A DNA stretch of 64,000 nucleotides from DATFWC01 sp963777755 (lineage in GTDB: Bacteria; Pseudomonadota; Alphaproteobacteria; Rhizobiales; Xanthobacteraceae), in contig CAVZSC010000032.1 in assembly GCA_963777755.1 (NCBI GenBank), positions 1 through 64,000 on the forward strand, read 5' to 3'. Position numbers and translations under genes: made by a program. Below, piece by piece: positions 1-9,002 of this stretch. Numbering within the stretch: the first letter of the stretch is position 1; every line of letters starts with the position of its first letter. The notes beneath the pieces were generated by a model. It saw nothing but the letters and a program-made list of their open reading frames with translations, was not told where the DNA came from and ran no database searches.

Positions 1-1074
1 CTCGAACCTGGCGATCGCCTCGCGCGCCGCGTCGATGAGCTCGCCACCGTCGCGCCCGCGCTCCTTCATCCGCGCGAGCCATCGTTCGGTCACCGGTTCG
101 GTCGCGGCGCGCCAGCGGCGCGCCTCCTCGGCGGAGATCGTCTCGATGGTGTTGCCGCGCTTGCGCACCGTTTCTTCGACGAGCGTGGATTGTGCGTCCC
201 ACATGCGACCGGCCGCCTCGGCCGCGGAGCTTCCCGAATTGTCGTCGAGCACGCGCCTGAGATCGGTCGGCAGCGAGTCGTAGCTCGCCCGGTTCATGGC
301 GAGCACGAGCGTGCTGGTGCAAAGCGTCGGCGAGCCGGCGAGCTCGGCATGAAACTTGACGAGCTCGGGAATCCTGGCCGCCGGCGCGAACTCCCACGGC
401 AGCACGCACGCGTCGATGATCTTGTGCGCGAACGCATGCGGCACCTGCTGCACCGGGACCGCAACCGTGCTCGCCCCGAGCGCGCTCAGCGCCTCCTCCG
501 CCAGCCGGGTATGGGCGCGCACCTTGAGCCCCTTGAGATCCTCCCGCGTCGCGATTGGCTTGCGCGCATGGATCACGCCGCGATCATAGGCGAGGAAGCA
601 GATCGGGCGGACTTCGGCGAACTCCTCGCGCAGGTGGATCTCGGCGAACGCCTGCAACGCCCTGGAGTTGGCAACGGCGCGCGGCGCGGCGACGAACGGC
701 AGCTCGAACGTCTCGATGACCGGAAAGCGCCCCGGCGCAAGGCCCGGCACGACGGTTACGATGTCCGCCACGCGATTGCGCACCTGGTCGAACAGCTGCG
801 CCGGCGTGCCCCCGAGCTGCATCGAGGGAATGACGTCGATCCTGATGCGCCTGCCCGAATCCGCCTCGACCTTCTTCGCCCACGGCACGAGAAACCGGGC
901 ATGGCCGTGCGAGACGGAGGAGAAGAAATGGTGCAGCGTGAGCGTCACCTCGGGCGCAGCGGTCTGGCCTCTCGCCGGGCGGCGCAACGCCGGCGCCACG
1001 ATGGCGGCGCCGAGCAGCGACAGCAGCGTCCGGCGCCCGACACCACCCTGGGTTCGACGCATCCAGCGGCTCAT
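1..1074 (-). CDS. TRAP transporter substrate-binding protein (DctP family), 3' end cut by window
   Basis: Periplasmic solute-binding protein of a TRAP transporter; the reading frame is open to the window edge, giving 358 residues without a stop. The N-terminus carries a Tat-like signal (GRRTLLSLLG near residues 13-22, then an Ala-rich stretch ending before GQTAAPEV). The mature part has family hallmarks: LTLHHFFSS at its start, a QL...QVRNRVADIV helix, then PGLAPGRFPVIETFELPFV. It starts 18 bp after the pssA stop on the same strand, so the two may be co-transcribed. It belongs to a different branch from the four DctP copies at 44.9-49.8 kb, lacking their MKRREFL start and their GWWEG motif. 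The ligand cannot be read from sequence, and any permease partner would lie outside the window. Confidence 0.85.
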   Translation of the reverse strand, partial: MSRWMRRTQGGVGRRTLLSLLGAAIVAPALRRPARGQTAAPEVTLTLHHFFSSVSHGHARFLVPWAKKVEADSGRRIRIDVIPSMQLGGTPAQLFDQVRNRVADIVTVVPGLAPGRFPVIETFELPFVAAPRAVANSRALQAFAEIHLREEFAEVRPICFLAYDRGVIHARKPIATREDLKGLKVRAHTRLAEEALSALGASTVAVPVQQVPHAFAHKIIDACVLPWEFAPAARIPELVKFHAELAGSPTLCTSTLVLAMNRASYDSLPTDLRRVLDDNSGSSAAEAAGRMWDAQSTLVEETVRKRGNTIETISAEEARRWRAATEPVTERWLARMKERGRDGGELIDAAREAIARFE

Positions 1075-1092
1075 GTTCGCTTTCGTGCGGCG

Positions 1093-1995
1093 CTAGTTCA
1101 ATCGCGCCGGGCGCTCGGCGGCCGGACTGTCGGACGGCGGACGACCCGCATCTGCCTGATCGTTGGTGTCGGGGCCGGCTGCGGCGGCGTCTGCCGACGG
1201 CCGGACAGCCGCGGCCTCGCGCTCGTGGCGGCGCCAGCTCAGCCAGCCGATCGGGAGACCCGCCAGGTAGCACAGCGTACCGATCGTCAGCACCGGCCAG
1301 GGGTAGCTGATGAGGACGGCGACGAACAGCACCGCCAGCACGAAGATCGGCAACACCATCTCGGGCGGCACCCGCGTGCCGATCTTCTTGCCGGAGAAGA
1401 CCGGCAGCCGCGACACCATCAGCAGCGCAATCACGAGCGTGTAGACGAGCGCCAGGGGCACCATCACTCCGGTGCGGGGCACACCGAGGAAGTAGATGTA
1501 GATCGGCAGCAAGACCGTAATGGCCCCCGCCGGGGCGGGCACGCCGGTAAAGAAGTTCGCCGCCCAGGCCGGTCGGTTGGGGTCGTCGATCGCCACGTTG
1601 AAGCGCGCAAGCCGCAAGGCGGCGCAGATCGCGAACACCATGGCGGCGATCCAGCCCACATTGCCCAGTTCGTGCAGCCCCCAGAAATACAGGACGACGC
1701 CGGGCGCGACGCCGAAATTGACGAAGTCGGCGAGGCTGTCGAGCTCGGCCCCGAACCGCGACTGGCCCTTGATCATCCGGGCGACACGCCCGTCGATGCC
1801 GTCGAGCGCGGCCGCGAACACGATGGCCGCGAGCGCCCACTCGAGCCGTCCCTCGACGGCGAAGCGGATGGCGGTCAGGCCGGCGCACAGCGCCAGCAGG
1901 GTAATGACGTTGGGCACGAGCGTGCGCACCGGGATCTCGCGAAACCGGCGGCGCCTGAGCTCGCTGCGCGTGGGATCGAAGGGTGGAAACAGCAT
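1093..1995 (-). CDS. pssA: CDP-diacylglycerol--serine O-phosphatidyltransferase
   Basis: Inner-membrane enzyme that makes phosphatidylserine from CDP-diacylglycerol and L-serine, the step before Psd in phosphatidylethanolamine synthesis. The CDP-alcohol phosphatidyltransferase signature is complete: DGIDGRVAR followed by GAELDSLAD, with all Asp and Gly positions present, from about residue 65. Several hydrophobic segments follow and a polar Ala/Asp-rich tail ends the protein. The start chosen is the ATG that gives MLFPPFDP, matching the usual N-terminus of rhizobial PssA; an in-frame GTG lies 36 bp upstream. psd, its pathway partner, is 2.8 kb away on the same strand, separated by two unrelated genes. 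Confidence 0.93.
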   Translation of the reverse strand: MLFPPFDPTRSELRRRRFREIPVRTLVPNVITLLALCAGLTAIRFAVEGRLEWALAAIVFAAALDGIDGRVARMIKGQSRFGAELDSLADFVNFGVAPGVVLYFWGLHELGNVGWIAAMVFAICAALRLARFNVAIDDPNRPAWAANFFTGVPAPAGAITVLLPIYIYFLGVPRTGVMVPLALVYTLVIALLMVSRLPVFSGKKIGTRVPPEMVLPIFVLAVLFVAVLISYPWPVLTIGTLCYLAGLPIGWLSWRRHEREAAAVRPSADAAAAGPDTNDQADAGRPPSDSPAAERPARLN

Positions 1996-2159
1996 GGGGA
2001 GAATATAGCGCGTCCGTTGACTGTCCGCCACCGACCGCCAAAGGCGGCGGGCAAATGTTTCCCGTCAGCTCTATGAACGTATGAACAACGGAAAGAAGAG
2101 GCGATCCGCAAGGGTACTCCTCTATTCCCAGCGAAGGCGCTGCGCTGTAGCGTCGCGTC

Positions 2160-3383
2160 ATGGATGAAGCGACGGAGCGGGTCACCGCTCAATACACCAG
2201 GTATAGCGATCCTGCCCCCTTCACCGACCTCGACGAAGCGGCGGCATCCGGCCGGTACATTCCGGGCGACCCGGCGATGTTCTCCGCCCTGATCTGGCCG
2301 GGCGGCCGGCCGCGCGCCGACCTGCGTATCCTCGTGGCCGGATGCGGCACGTCCGAGGCGGCCCTCATCGCACGCAACAACCCGTCATGTTCCGTGCTGG
2401 GAATCGACTTGTCGGAAACGAGCCTGTCGCACTCCCGGTCTCTCAAGGAGAAGCACGGCCTTGCGAACTTGCAGCTCGAACGGGTCGACCTGCGCGAGCT
2501 CCCCGGGGAGCGGCCGTTCGACTACATCCTGTGCCACCGCGTGCTGCATCATTTGTCCGACCCGGACCTTGGACTGCGAGCGCTCGCATCCGTGCTCAGC
2601 CCGGACGGCGCCGCATCGGTGATGGTGTACGGACGTGCGGCGCGCGCGGGCATCTATCTGCTGCAGGACGTGTTCCGGAGGGCCGGCGTCAGGCAGGATG
2701 CGCAAGGGGTTGCGTTCGTCCGCCACACGCTGCAGCAGCTTCCGCCTATTCACTACAGCCACAAGCCCCTGAGCCGGAATGTCGACCTCAGCAAGGACAG
2801 CGCCATCGTCGATGCCTTTCTGCACGCACAGGATCGCGCCTACAGCGTGCCGGAGGTCCTCGATTTCGTGCGGAGAAACGGGCTCGCCTTCCAGTCGTGG
2901 GTGGATGCGGGAGAATACAGCATCGACAGGCTGCCGGCCGGCGGCGTGCTCGAGGCGGCGGCGCGGAAACTGCCACTGGAAGATCAATGGGCGATCGTCG
3001 AAGCGATCACGTTGGCCGCGGACCGGCATACGTTCATCGTCTGCCACCCGCAGCGGGATCCCGACTCCTATTCCGTATCCTGCTCCGGCGATGCGTTCCT
3101 CGAGCTGATCCCGGTCCGTCACCACACCATCGCAATCTCCAAAGAACGGATGCCGGGAACCGACCGCGTGGGCGTGCTCAGGGATGCCATACACTTCACT
3201 GTCGCACCAGGCGGCGCGTTTCTGCTGCTGACAGCGGATGGACGCAAGACGATCGGCGAGATTCTGCAGGCCCCGCAGCTTGCTTCGGTGCCGGCCGACC
3301 GGCGCGTTACGAGCGTACGGGAGTTCTTCGAGCGTATGTGGAGAAACGGGCACGTCTTCCTGTCGCGGGTGCCGGTGCGCTGA
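2160..3383 (+). CDS. Class I SAM-dependent methyltransferase with extra C-terminal domain (copy 1)
   Basis: A 407-residue protein. Residues about 50-170 form a Rossmann methyltransferase: ILVAGCGT (motif I, about 57-64), VLGIDLSETSL (acidic motif II) and YILCHRVLHHLSDPDLGLRAL (motif IV and following). Residues about 170-290 are helical with no recognised motif. The last 110 residues contain LLLLTADGRKTIGEIL, which resembles a PqqD-like winged helix; this is inference. A clear paralogue lies at 38.2 kb and aligns along its whole length, including IYLLQDVFRR, FVRRNGL and QWAIVE. The substrate is unknown. The gene sits between pssA and the DUF2336 gene but on the opposite strand. Confidence 0.8.
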   Translation: MDEATERVTAQYTRYSDPAPFTDLDEAAASGRYIPGDPAMFSALIWPGGRPRADLRILVAGCGTSEAALIARNNPSCSVLGIDLSETSLSHSRSLKEKHGLANLQLERVDLRELPGERPFDYILCHRVLHHLSDPDLGLRALASVLSPDGAASVMVYGRAARAGIYLLQDVFRRAGVRQDAQGVAFVRHTLQQLPPIHYSHKPLSRNVDLSKDSAIVDAFLHAQDRAYSVPEVLDFVRRNGLAFQSWVDAGEYSIDRLPAGGVLEAAARKLPLEDQWAIVEAITLAADRHTFIVCHPQRDPDSYSVSCSGDAFLELIPVRHHTIAISKERMPGTDRVGVLRDAIHFTVAPGGAFLLLTADGRKTIGEILQAPQLASVPADRRVTSVREFFERMWRNGHVFLSRVPVR

Positions 3384-3489
3384 CGCGACTCGGCAAGGGA
3401 GCCGTGCAAATTGACGAAACGAACCCAAGAATACGCACCAGAACAATAGGTTGGTATTTCGGCACTGGGAAGCGGTCAGGTGCGCCGCG

Positions 3490-4575
3490 TCACACCGCCT
3501 CGGCGGTCTCGCGCACCTTCAGGAAACGCAGAATGCGTTGCGCCATGTCGAGGGGGATCTGCTGGTACTGTTCCAGCAGCTGGGCGGGCGAGCCGTCGGT
3601 GCCGCGGCGCCGACGCCGACGCATGCGCACCACGGCCGAGTAGCCGTTCACCTTCACGCCGGCGGCGCGGCAAAGCAGCGTGACCGGCTCGTCGCTCGGA
3701 GCGCACAGGGCGCGCATCACCGTGTCGGGGCGCAGCTCGACGCGATCGGCGATCAGCTTCGCCACATCCGGCGTCGCATCGACGTCGGATAGCTCGATGA
3801 TCGCCTCGTCGAGACTGATCAGGCCGCGATCGAGATGATCGACCAGCACTGCCAGGGACCGCGCCATCTTCGATGCGGCGCGCAGGCGGTCGGCGAGGAC
3901 GAATTGCGATTCCTCGGCGAGGCCAACGAGGGCGGACCCGTCCGGGTCGGCGCCGGCCTCGCGCAGCCTCGCTTCCAGGGCGGCGCTGATGACCGGCGCG
4001 AGCCGCGCAGTGATCTCGGCCGGCACGTCGCCACGCGCGGCGAGGCGGTGCAGCAGCTCCTCGTTGGTGCTCGCGCGATCGGCGAGCGTCGTGAACCCCT
4101 TGGGCGAGAACCGCGCCCCGTGGTTTCCGGCGACCGTGTGCACCACGCGGTCGTCGCCGCGGTCGACCAGCACGTCGGTCACCCGCTCCGACAGGTTGGG
4201 GCGGCCGGCGATTGCCGCGAGGTGCTCCTGCGATTGGTGGCGCGCGATGCGCTCGAGGTCGGCCTCCTCGATCGCCGGGGAGCGGGCCAGGATGGGCTCG
4301 GCCACCTTGATCTGCTCGTCCTCGGCGAGCTGCAGCAGCGTCCGACGCGGCGGATTGGCAAAATCGGCGAGGCGACCGGCAAGCTCGGCGCGCGCCAGGG
4401 GCTCGACTTCGTCGAGCACCATCATGACGACGTCGTCATACGCCGCGACTTCGGACGCAGTGTGCTCAGCCGCGCCGAAGAAGCGGTCGCTGATGGCGTG
4501 CAGCAGCGCCCGCCGCTTCTCGCTCGAGCGTTCGCGCGCCAGCCGTTCGAGCTCCTGCAGCGTTGCCAGCATCAT
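3490..4575 (-). CDS. DUF2336 domain protein
   Basis: A soluble, mostly helical protein of about 361 residues made of HEAT-like repeats (for example PILARSPAIEEADLERIARHQSQEHLAAIAGRPNLSE), typical of the alphaproteobacterial DUF2336 family. Family function is not established. The start chosen is ATGATGCTGGC, giving MMLATLQELERLARERSS; an upstream in-frame start would add 41 residues of AT-richer, less gene-like sequence. The C-terminus is basic (RMRRRRRRG) followed by a helix. It lies 200 bp upstream of the psd stop, separated from psd by a non-coding stretch with no clear signal. Confidence 0.8.
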   Translation of the reverse strand: MMLATLQELERLARERSSEKRRALLHAISDRFFGAAEHTASEVAAYDDVVMMVLDEVEPLARAELAGRLADFANPPRRTLLQLAEDEQIKVAEPILARSPAIEEADLERIARHQSQEHLAAIAGRPNLSERVTDVLVDRGDDRVVHTVAGNHGARFSPKGFTTLADRASTNEELLHRLAARGDVPAEITARLAPVISAALEARLREAGADPDGSALVGLAEESQFVLADRLRAASKMARSLAVLVDHLDRGLISLDEAIIELSDVDATPDVAKLIADRVELRPDTVMRALCAPSDEPVTLLCRAAGVKVNGYSAVVRMRRRRRRGTDGSPAQLLEQYQQIPLDMAQRILRFLKVRETAEAV

Positions 4576-4775
4576 CGTCGTCGGACCGTGTGTTGACCCA
4601 AGGGTAGCCGGGAATTGAATCAATTCCCCTAAGTCTGTTGCGCAAATTCCATTAAATGCCGTTAAGACGCGGGTGCTCCCGCCCCCCGGACGGCACATTC
4701 TTGCGGAATACTGCGTATGCCTTGCGATCGCGTAGCGGCGCGCGGGCGCGCGGGTTAACGGCGATTAACCGCAAT

Positions 4776-5480
4776 TCAGCTCATGCGGAAGGCACGACCG
4801 GCCTCCGCCACACGCAGGTCGGCGATGACGGTCTCGCCGGCGAGCGCCGTCTGGCCCTCCGCCACGAGCGGCCGCACCCCCTCCGGCAGGTAGACGTCGA
4901 CCCGGGAGCCGAACCGGATCATGCCGATGCGCTCGCCCGCGCTGATGGCGTCGCCCTGACGCACGAACGGGACGATGCGCCGTGCGATCAGGCCGGCGAT
5001 CTGCACCACGCCGACGCGCGCGCCGCCCGACGCGATGACGAGCGCGTTGCGCTCGTTGTCCTCGCTCGCCTTGTCGAGATCCGCGTTGATGAACTTGCCC
5101 GGCGTGTAGACCATCCGCTCGATCCGCCCGGTGGCAGGGCTGCGGTTCACATGACAGTCGAACACGCTCATGAAGATCGAGACGCGCGGCAGCGGCCGCT
5201 CGCCCAGCACCGGCGCCAGCTCGCGCGGCGGCGCCGCGTTGGTGACGAGGCTGATGCGGCCGTCGGCCGGCGCGATCACCAGGCGGTCGCCGATCGGCGT
5301 CACGCGCACCGGATCGCGAAAGAAATAGGCACACCAGGCGGTGGCGAGCGTCCCGAGCCAGCCGAGCGGCGACCAGAACAGGAACAGGATCAGGCTCACC
5401 AGCGCGAAGATACCGATGAACGGATAGCCCTCGCGGTGGACCGGAGCGAGCTGGGAGCGGATCGAGGCGATGACGGACAT
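4776..5480 (-). CDS. psd: Phosphatidylserine decarboxylase (short, archaeal-like type)
   Basis: Makes phosphatidylethanolamine by decarboxylating phosphatidylserine. The 234-residue proenzyme has a membrane segment near residues 21-37 (FIGIFALVSLILFLFW) and the self-cleavage site G191-S192 within RFGSRVDVYLPEG; cleavage would give a short alpha chain carrying the pyruvoyl group. Other family blocks are FFRDP, VIAPADGRI and VFDCHVNRSP. The start chosen is MSVIASIRSQ; an upstream in-frame start adds low-complexity Arg/Gly residues that overlap the ABC gene. It begins 2 bp after the ABC exporter stop, so the two form an operon. Confidence 0.93.
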   Translation of the reverse strand: MSVIASIRSQLAPVHREGYPFIGIFALVSLILFLFWSPLGWLGTLATAWCAYFFRDPVRVTPIGDRLVIAPADGRISLVTNAAPPRELAPVLGERPLPRVSIFMSVFDCHVNRSPATGRIERMVYTPGKFINADLDKASEDNERNALVIASGGARVGVVQIAGLIARRIVPFVRQGDAISAGERIGMIRFGSRVDVYLPEGVRPLVAEGQTALAGETVIADLRVAEAGRAFRMS

Positions 5481-5482
5481 GG

Positions 5483-7429
5483 CTACTCCGCGGCGTCGGC
5501 GGGCGCGAACTCGTCCGCCACCGGAGGCGGATTGCGGTTCGGCGCCTCCTCCTTGTCGGCAACCCGGGCGAGCTTCTCGCGCGCCTCCTCGGCCTCGCGC
5601 TGGCGATTCCACATGCTGGCGTAGAGCCCGCCCGCGGCGAGCAGCTGCCGGTGCGTGCCGCGCTCCGCGATCACCCCCTGGTCGAGCACGATGATCTCGT
5701 CGGCGCCGACGATGGTCGACAGGCGATGCGCGATGACCAGCGTGGTCCGGTTGCGCGAAACGCGCTCGAGCGCGTCCTGGATCTCCTTCTCGGTGTGGCT
5801 GTCGAGCGCCGAGGTCGCCTCGTCGAGCACGAGGATCGGCGGCGCCTTGAGGATGGTGCGGGCAATCGCGACCCGCTGCTTTTCCCCGCCCGACAGCTTG
5901 AGCCCGCGCTCGCCGACCTCGGTCTCGTAACCGTGCGGCGAGAGCCGGATGAACGCATCGATCTGCGCGAGCCGCGCCGCCTCCTCGACTTCGCGGTCGC
6001 TCGCCTCCCAGCGCCCGTAGCGGATGTTGTAGCGGATGGTGTCGTTGAATAGGACCGTGTCCTGCGGAACCATGCCGATCGCCGAGCGGAGCGACGTCTG
6101 GGTCACCTCGCGGATGTCCTGCCCGTCGATCAGGATGCGCCCCTCGGTGACGTCGTAGAAGCGGAACAGGAGGCGCGAGATCGTCGACTTGCCGGCGCCC
6201 GACGGGCCGACGATGGCGACCGTCTTGCCGGCCGGCACCTCGAACGTGAGCCCCTTGAGGATCGGCCGTGCCGGCTCATAGGCGAAGCCCACGTCCTCGA
6301 AGCGGATCGCACCGCAGTCCACGCTCAGGGGCAGCGCGCCCGGACGATCCTCGATCTCCGGCTCGCGCTCGAGGATCGAGAACATGATCTCGATATCGGT
6401 GACCGCCTGCTTGATCTCGCGATACAGCATGCCCATGAAATTGAGCGGCTGGTACAGCTGGATCATCATCGCATTGATCATGACGAAATCGCCGACCGTG
6501 TTGGTGCCGGCCTTGATGCCCCAGGCGCACAGCACCATCACGGCTCCGAGACCGGCGGTGAAGATCGCCGCCTGGCCGGTGTTGAGCACCGCGAGCGACA
6601 CGTAGGACTTCACGCTCGCGTCCTCGTAGCGCGCCATGGAGCGGTCGTAGCGACGCGCCTCACGCTCCTCGGCGCTGAAATACTTGACCGTCTCGTAGTT
6701 CAAGAGCGAGTCGATCGCCTTGGTGTTCGCGTCGGTATCGCTGTCGTTCATCTTGCGGCGAATGCCGATGCGCCATTCGGTCGCGTGGTAGGTGAACCCC
6801 ATGTAGAGAACCACGATGACGACGATCACCGCCACGTAGCGCCAGTCGAACTGGTACAGCAGCACGGCCACGATCAGGGCGACCTCGATGATGGTGGGCG
6901 CGACCTGCAACAGCACCATGCGCACGATCGTCTCGATGCCGTTTCGCCCCCGCTCGAGCACGCGGGTCAGCCCGCCGGTCTTGCGCTCGAGGTGAAAGCG
7001 CAGCGACAGCTGGTGCATGTGCTCGAACGTCCGGTAGGCGACACGCCGCACCGCATGCATCGCCACGTTGGCGAACAGACCGTCGCGCAGCTGCGTCAGC
7101 GCCGCCATGAGAATGCGGGTAGCCGCATAGGCGACCGTCATGGCCACCGGCGCCGCCAGGACCCAGACGAGCCAATCGCCCGAATCCGTCGCACCGCCCT
7201 GCCCGGCCAGCGCATCGGTCGCCCATTTGAACGTAAACGGGACCGCGATCGTGGCGAGCTTGGCGAGCACCAGCAGGAGCATCGCCAGCACGACCCGCCG
7301 TTTCAGGTCCACCCGATCCGCCGGCCAGATGTATGGCCACAGATGGACGAGCGTGGTGAAGAGCGTCCCCCGCTCGGTCAGAACGCGCGGAGGGAGATCG
7401 ATCGAAGGCTCAGCCTGAATATCGGTCAT
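5483..7429 (-). CDS. ABC exporter, Atm1/HMT type (fused membrane and ATPase domains)
   Basis: Half-transporter of 648 residues that should dimerise in the inner membrane. Six membrane segments span about residues 45-335. The nucleotide-binding domain has Walker A GPSGAGKST (408-416), signature LSGGEKQ (512-518), Walker B ILVLDEATSALD (532-543) and an H-loop in IAHRLST. The long N-terminus before the first membrane segment and blocks such as NYETVKYFSAEEREARRYD are typical of the Atm1/HMT1 group, whose bacterial members export glutathione-metal or related sulphur compounds; the substrate here is inferred from family only. psd follows directly. Confidence 0.9.
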   Translation of the reverse strand: MTDIQAEPSIDLPPRVLTERGTLFTTLVHLWPYIWPADRVDLKRRVVLAMLLLVLAKLATIAVPFTFKWATDALAGQGGATDSGDWLVWVLAAPVAMTVAYAATRILMAALTQLRDGLFANVAMHAVRRVAYRTFEHMHQLSLRFHLERKTGGLTRVLERGRNGIETIVRMVLLQVAPTIIEVALIVAVLLYQFDWRYVAVIVVIVVLYMGFTYHATEWRIGIRRKMNDSDTDANTKAIDSLLNYETVKYFSAEEREARRYDRSMARYEDASVKSYVSLAVLNTGQAAIFTAGLGAVMVLCAWGIKAGTNTVGDFVMINAMMIQLYQPLNFMGMLYREIKQAVTDIEIMFSILEREPEIEDRPGALPLSVDCGAIRFEDVGFAYEPARPILKGLTFEVPAGKTVAIVGPSGAGKSTISRLLFRFYDVTEGRILIDGQDIREVTQTSLRSAIGMVPQDTVLFNDTIRYNIRYGRWEASDREVEEAARLAQIDAFIRLSPHGYETEVGERGLKLSGGEKQRVAIARTILKAPPILVLDEATSALDSHTEKEIQDALERVSRNRTTLVIAHRLSTIVGADEIIVLDQGVIAERGTHRQLLAAGGLYASMWNRQREAEEAREKLARVADKEEAPNRNPPPVADEFAPADAAE

Positions 7430-7536
7430 GGATGCCCGGCGGGGCCGATTCGCAGGATCGGCTGTCTGGAATGTCTCTCATATAGGGTTTTTGCCGCCGC
7501 CGATCATCCCGGGGAGCACAGGAACCGGGGTGGCCG

Positions 7537-8923
7537 TCAATAGAGCGGGATGCGGCTCGTCCGCACCGGGCCGTTGCGGGAGCCCGCGCGCGAACGATGG
7601 ATCCGGATCAGGACCGGCCCGGGAGCGAATTCCCGATAGGGCTCGGTCCCATAGATGACCGACACATCCGGACCGCGGCCGACGCGAACCGTGCCGCTTG
7701 CGGCCCGCTCACGCTGCAGGCGCGAGGCCCGGGCACGCCGCCCGGCCGGCTCGGGCGCATGGTCAGGTTCCGCAATGGCGACGCGGCGACGCGGCGGCGC
7801 GGGCTTGCCGGCGGCGCCCGGCGCACGCGCGCCCTCCGGCACACGCGCGCCCTGATCGAGTTCGAGACGGCGCCGGCGCGGGCTCCCTGGTGTCGACCGC
7901 GGCGAAGTGCGCTGCCTTCGTTTCCACCGCCGCCACGATGGCCTTGTCGCTCACCAGCGGCGGCGCCGCGGCGCGGTCGGGCCGGGCAGCGGCGGGCGCC
8001 TCCGGATGCATGAGCTTCGCCACCGCGCCGGCCGCGGCAGCCCGGACCTGGCGTTCCGCCGGAAGCGTCCGCGCCGGGTCGCCAGCCGCGATCGGCGAGA
8101 GGGTCCGATCGGGCAGAAGAGGGGTCGAGCCGGCGGCGGGTGGCATTCGTGCCGGCTGCCGGTCGAGCGGAGCCAGCGAGGACAGCGGCGCGGGAGTGAG
8201 GCTGAGGCGGTTCGCCAGGGACGGCAGGGCGAAGGGCGCCGGGAACCGGCGATCGATCGATGCAGGCGCGAACGGCGAATGCGCCAGGGGCAGCGCGGCA
8301 TACGCCTGCGGCAGCCGAGGGCGCGCACGATCGCGGAGCGAAGCGCGGCTGGATCGGGCCGCCCTGGCCGGCGGGTCGTCGATGAGGCGCGTTGCCGGCG
8401 CACGCGGGACGGGCGAAGCCGCAGGGGGCACAGCCGGTGTCGCGGCACCGTCGCGCGATGCCGGCGCGATCGCCGCAGCGGCCGGCGCTTCCGTGACCGG
8501 CCGTTCCGCCCGCTCGAGCGGTGGCGGGCTGGTCGCGGCGGCAGACCTTTTGGCCTGCGGTGCCGGCGTAATGGCCACACCGCCTGTCGCCTCCGTGACC
8601 GGCCGTTCCGCCCGCTCGAGCGGCGGCGGGCTGGTCGCGCCGGCGGACGTTTCGGCCTGCGGTGCCGGCGTAATGGCCACACCGCCTGTCGCCTCCGTGA
8701 CCGGCCGTTCCGCCGGCGCAAGCGTCGGCGCGACGATTGCGGCGGCGGGCCTCTCCGCTGGTGTCGAGGATCCCGGGGGCTCCGTGCGGATGACCGCGGG
8801 GGGAGGCGCGCTTCGCCCGATCTCTCCCGGCGAGAGCCCCAGTTCGCCCAGCATGGCGCCGGCCAGCAGGGCGGTCGCGAGCCCTGCGCCGAACATCGCG
8901 CCATAGAGCGCGCCATCTCTCAT
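7537..8923 (-). pseudogene. Ala/Pro-rich membrane-anchored protein with internal repeats, frameshifted
   Basis: Starts MRDGALYGAMFGAGLATALLAGAML (one membrane segment) after a good ribosome site, CAGGAGTTCCGG. The body is low-complexity Ala/Pro/Arg with 34-residue repeats (RAERPVTEATGGVAITPAPQ). The first frame continues to 7763 but ends in an unnatural Arg/Ala tail. The next frame (7537-7842 and upstream) carries a sensible ending, GPDVSVIYGTEPYREFAPGP then a basic tail. A single-base gain, or equivalent, between about 7860 and 7895 would join them into one protein of about 460 residues. This is either a sequencing error in a GC-rich repeat or a real disruption. Function unknown. Confidence 0.6.
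8493..8714. repeat. 102-bp in-frame tandem repeat, two units plus partial third
   Basis: Units begin at 8493, 8595 and 8697, each with GTGACCGGCCGTTCCGCC; the third copy diverges after about 18 bp. The period is a multiple of three (34 codons), so copy-number change would keep the reading frame of the surrounding Ala/Pro-rich protein. Confidence 0.85.
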
Positions 8924-9002
8924 CCGGAACTCCTGATTCGGCAGCCACATCCACCGGGCGCCCGCCTTGACGCGGCGGGGCGGTCATTGCCACATCCGCA
9001 CT

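Noticed and set aside
190..2076. Long + strand reading frame opposite the DctP and pssA genes
   Set aside because: Its translation is low-complexity Arg/Gly/His-rich with no domain, and the opposite strand has two recognisable genes; it is a GC-rich shadow.
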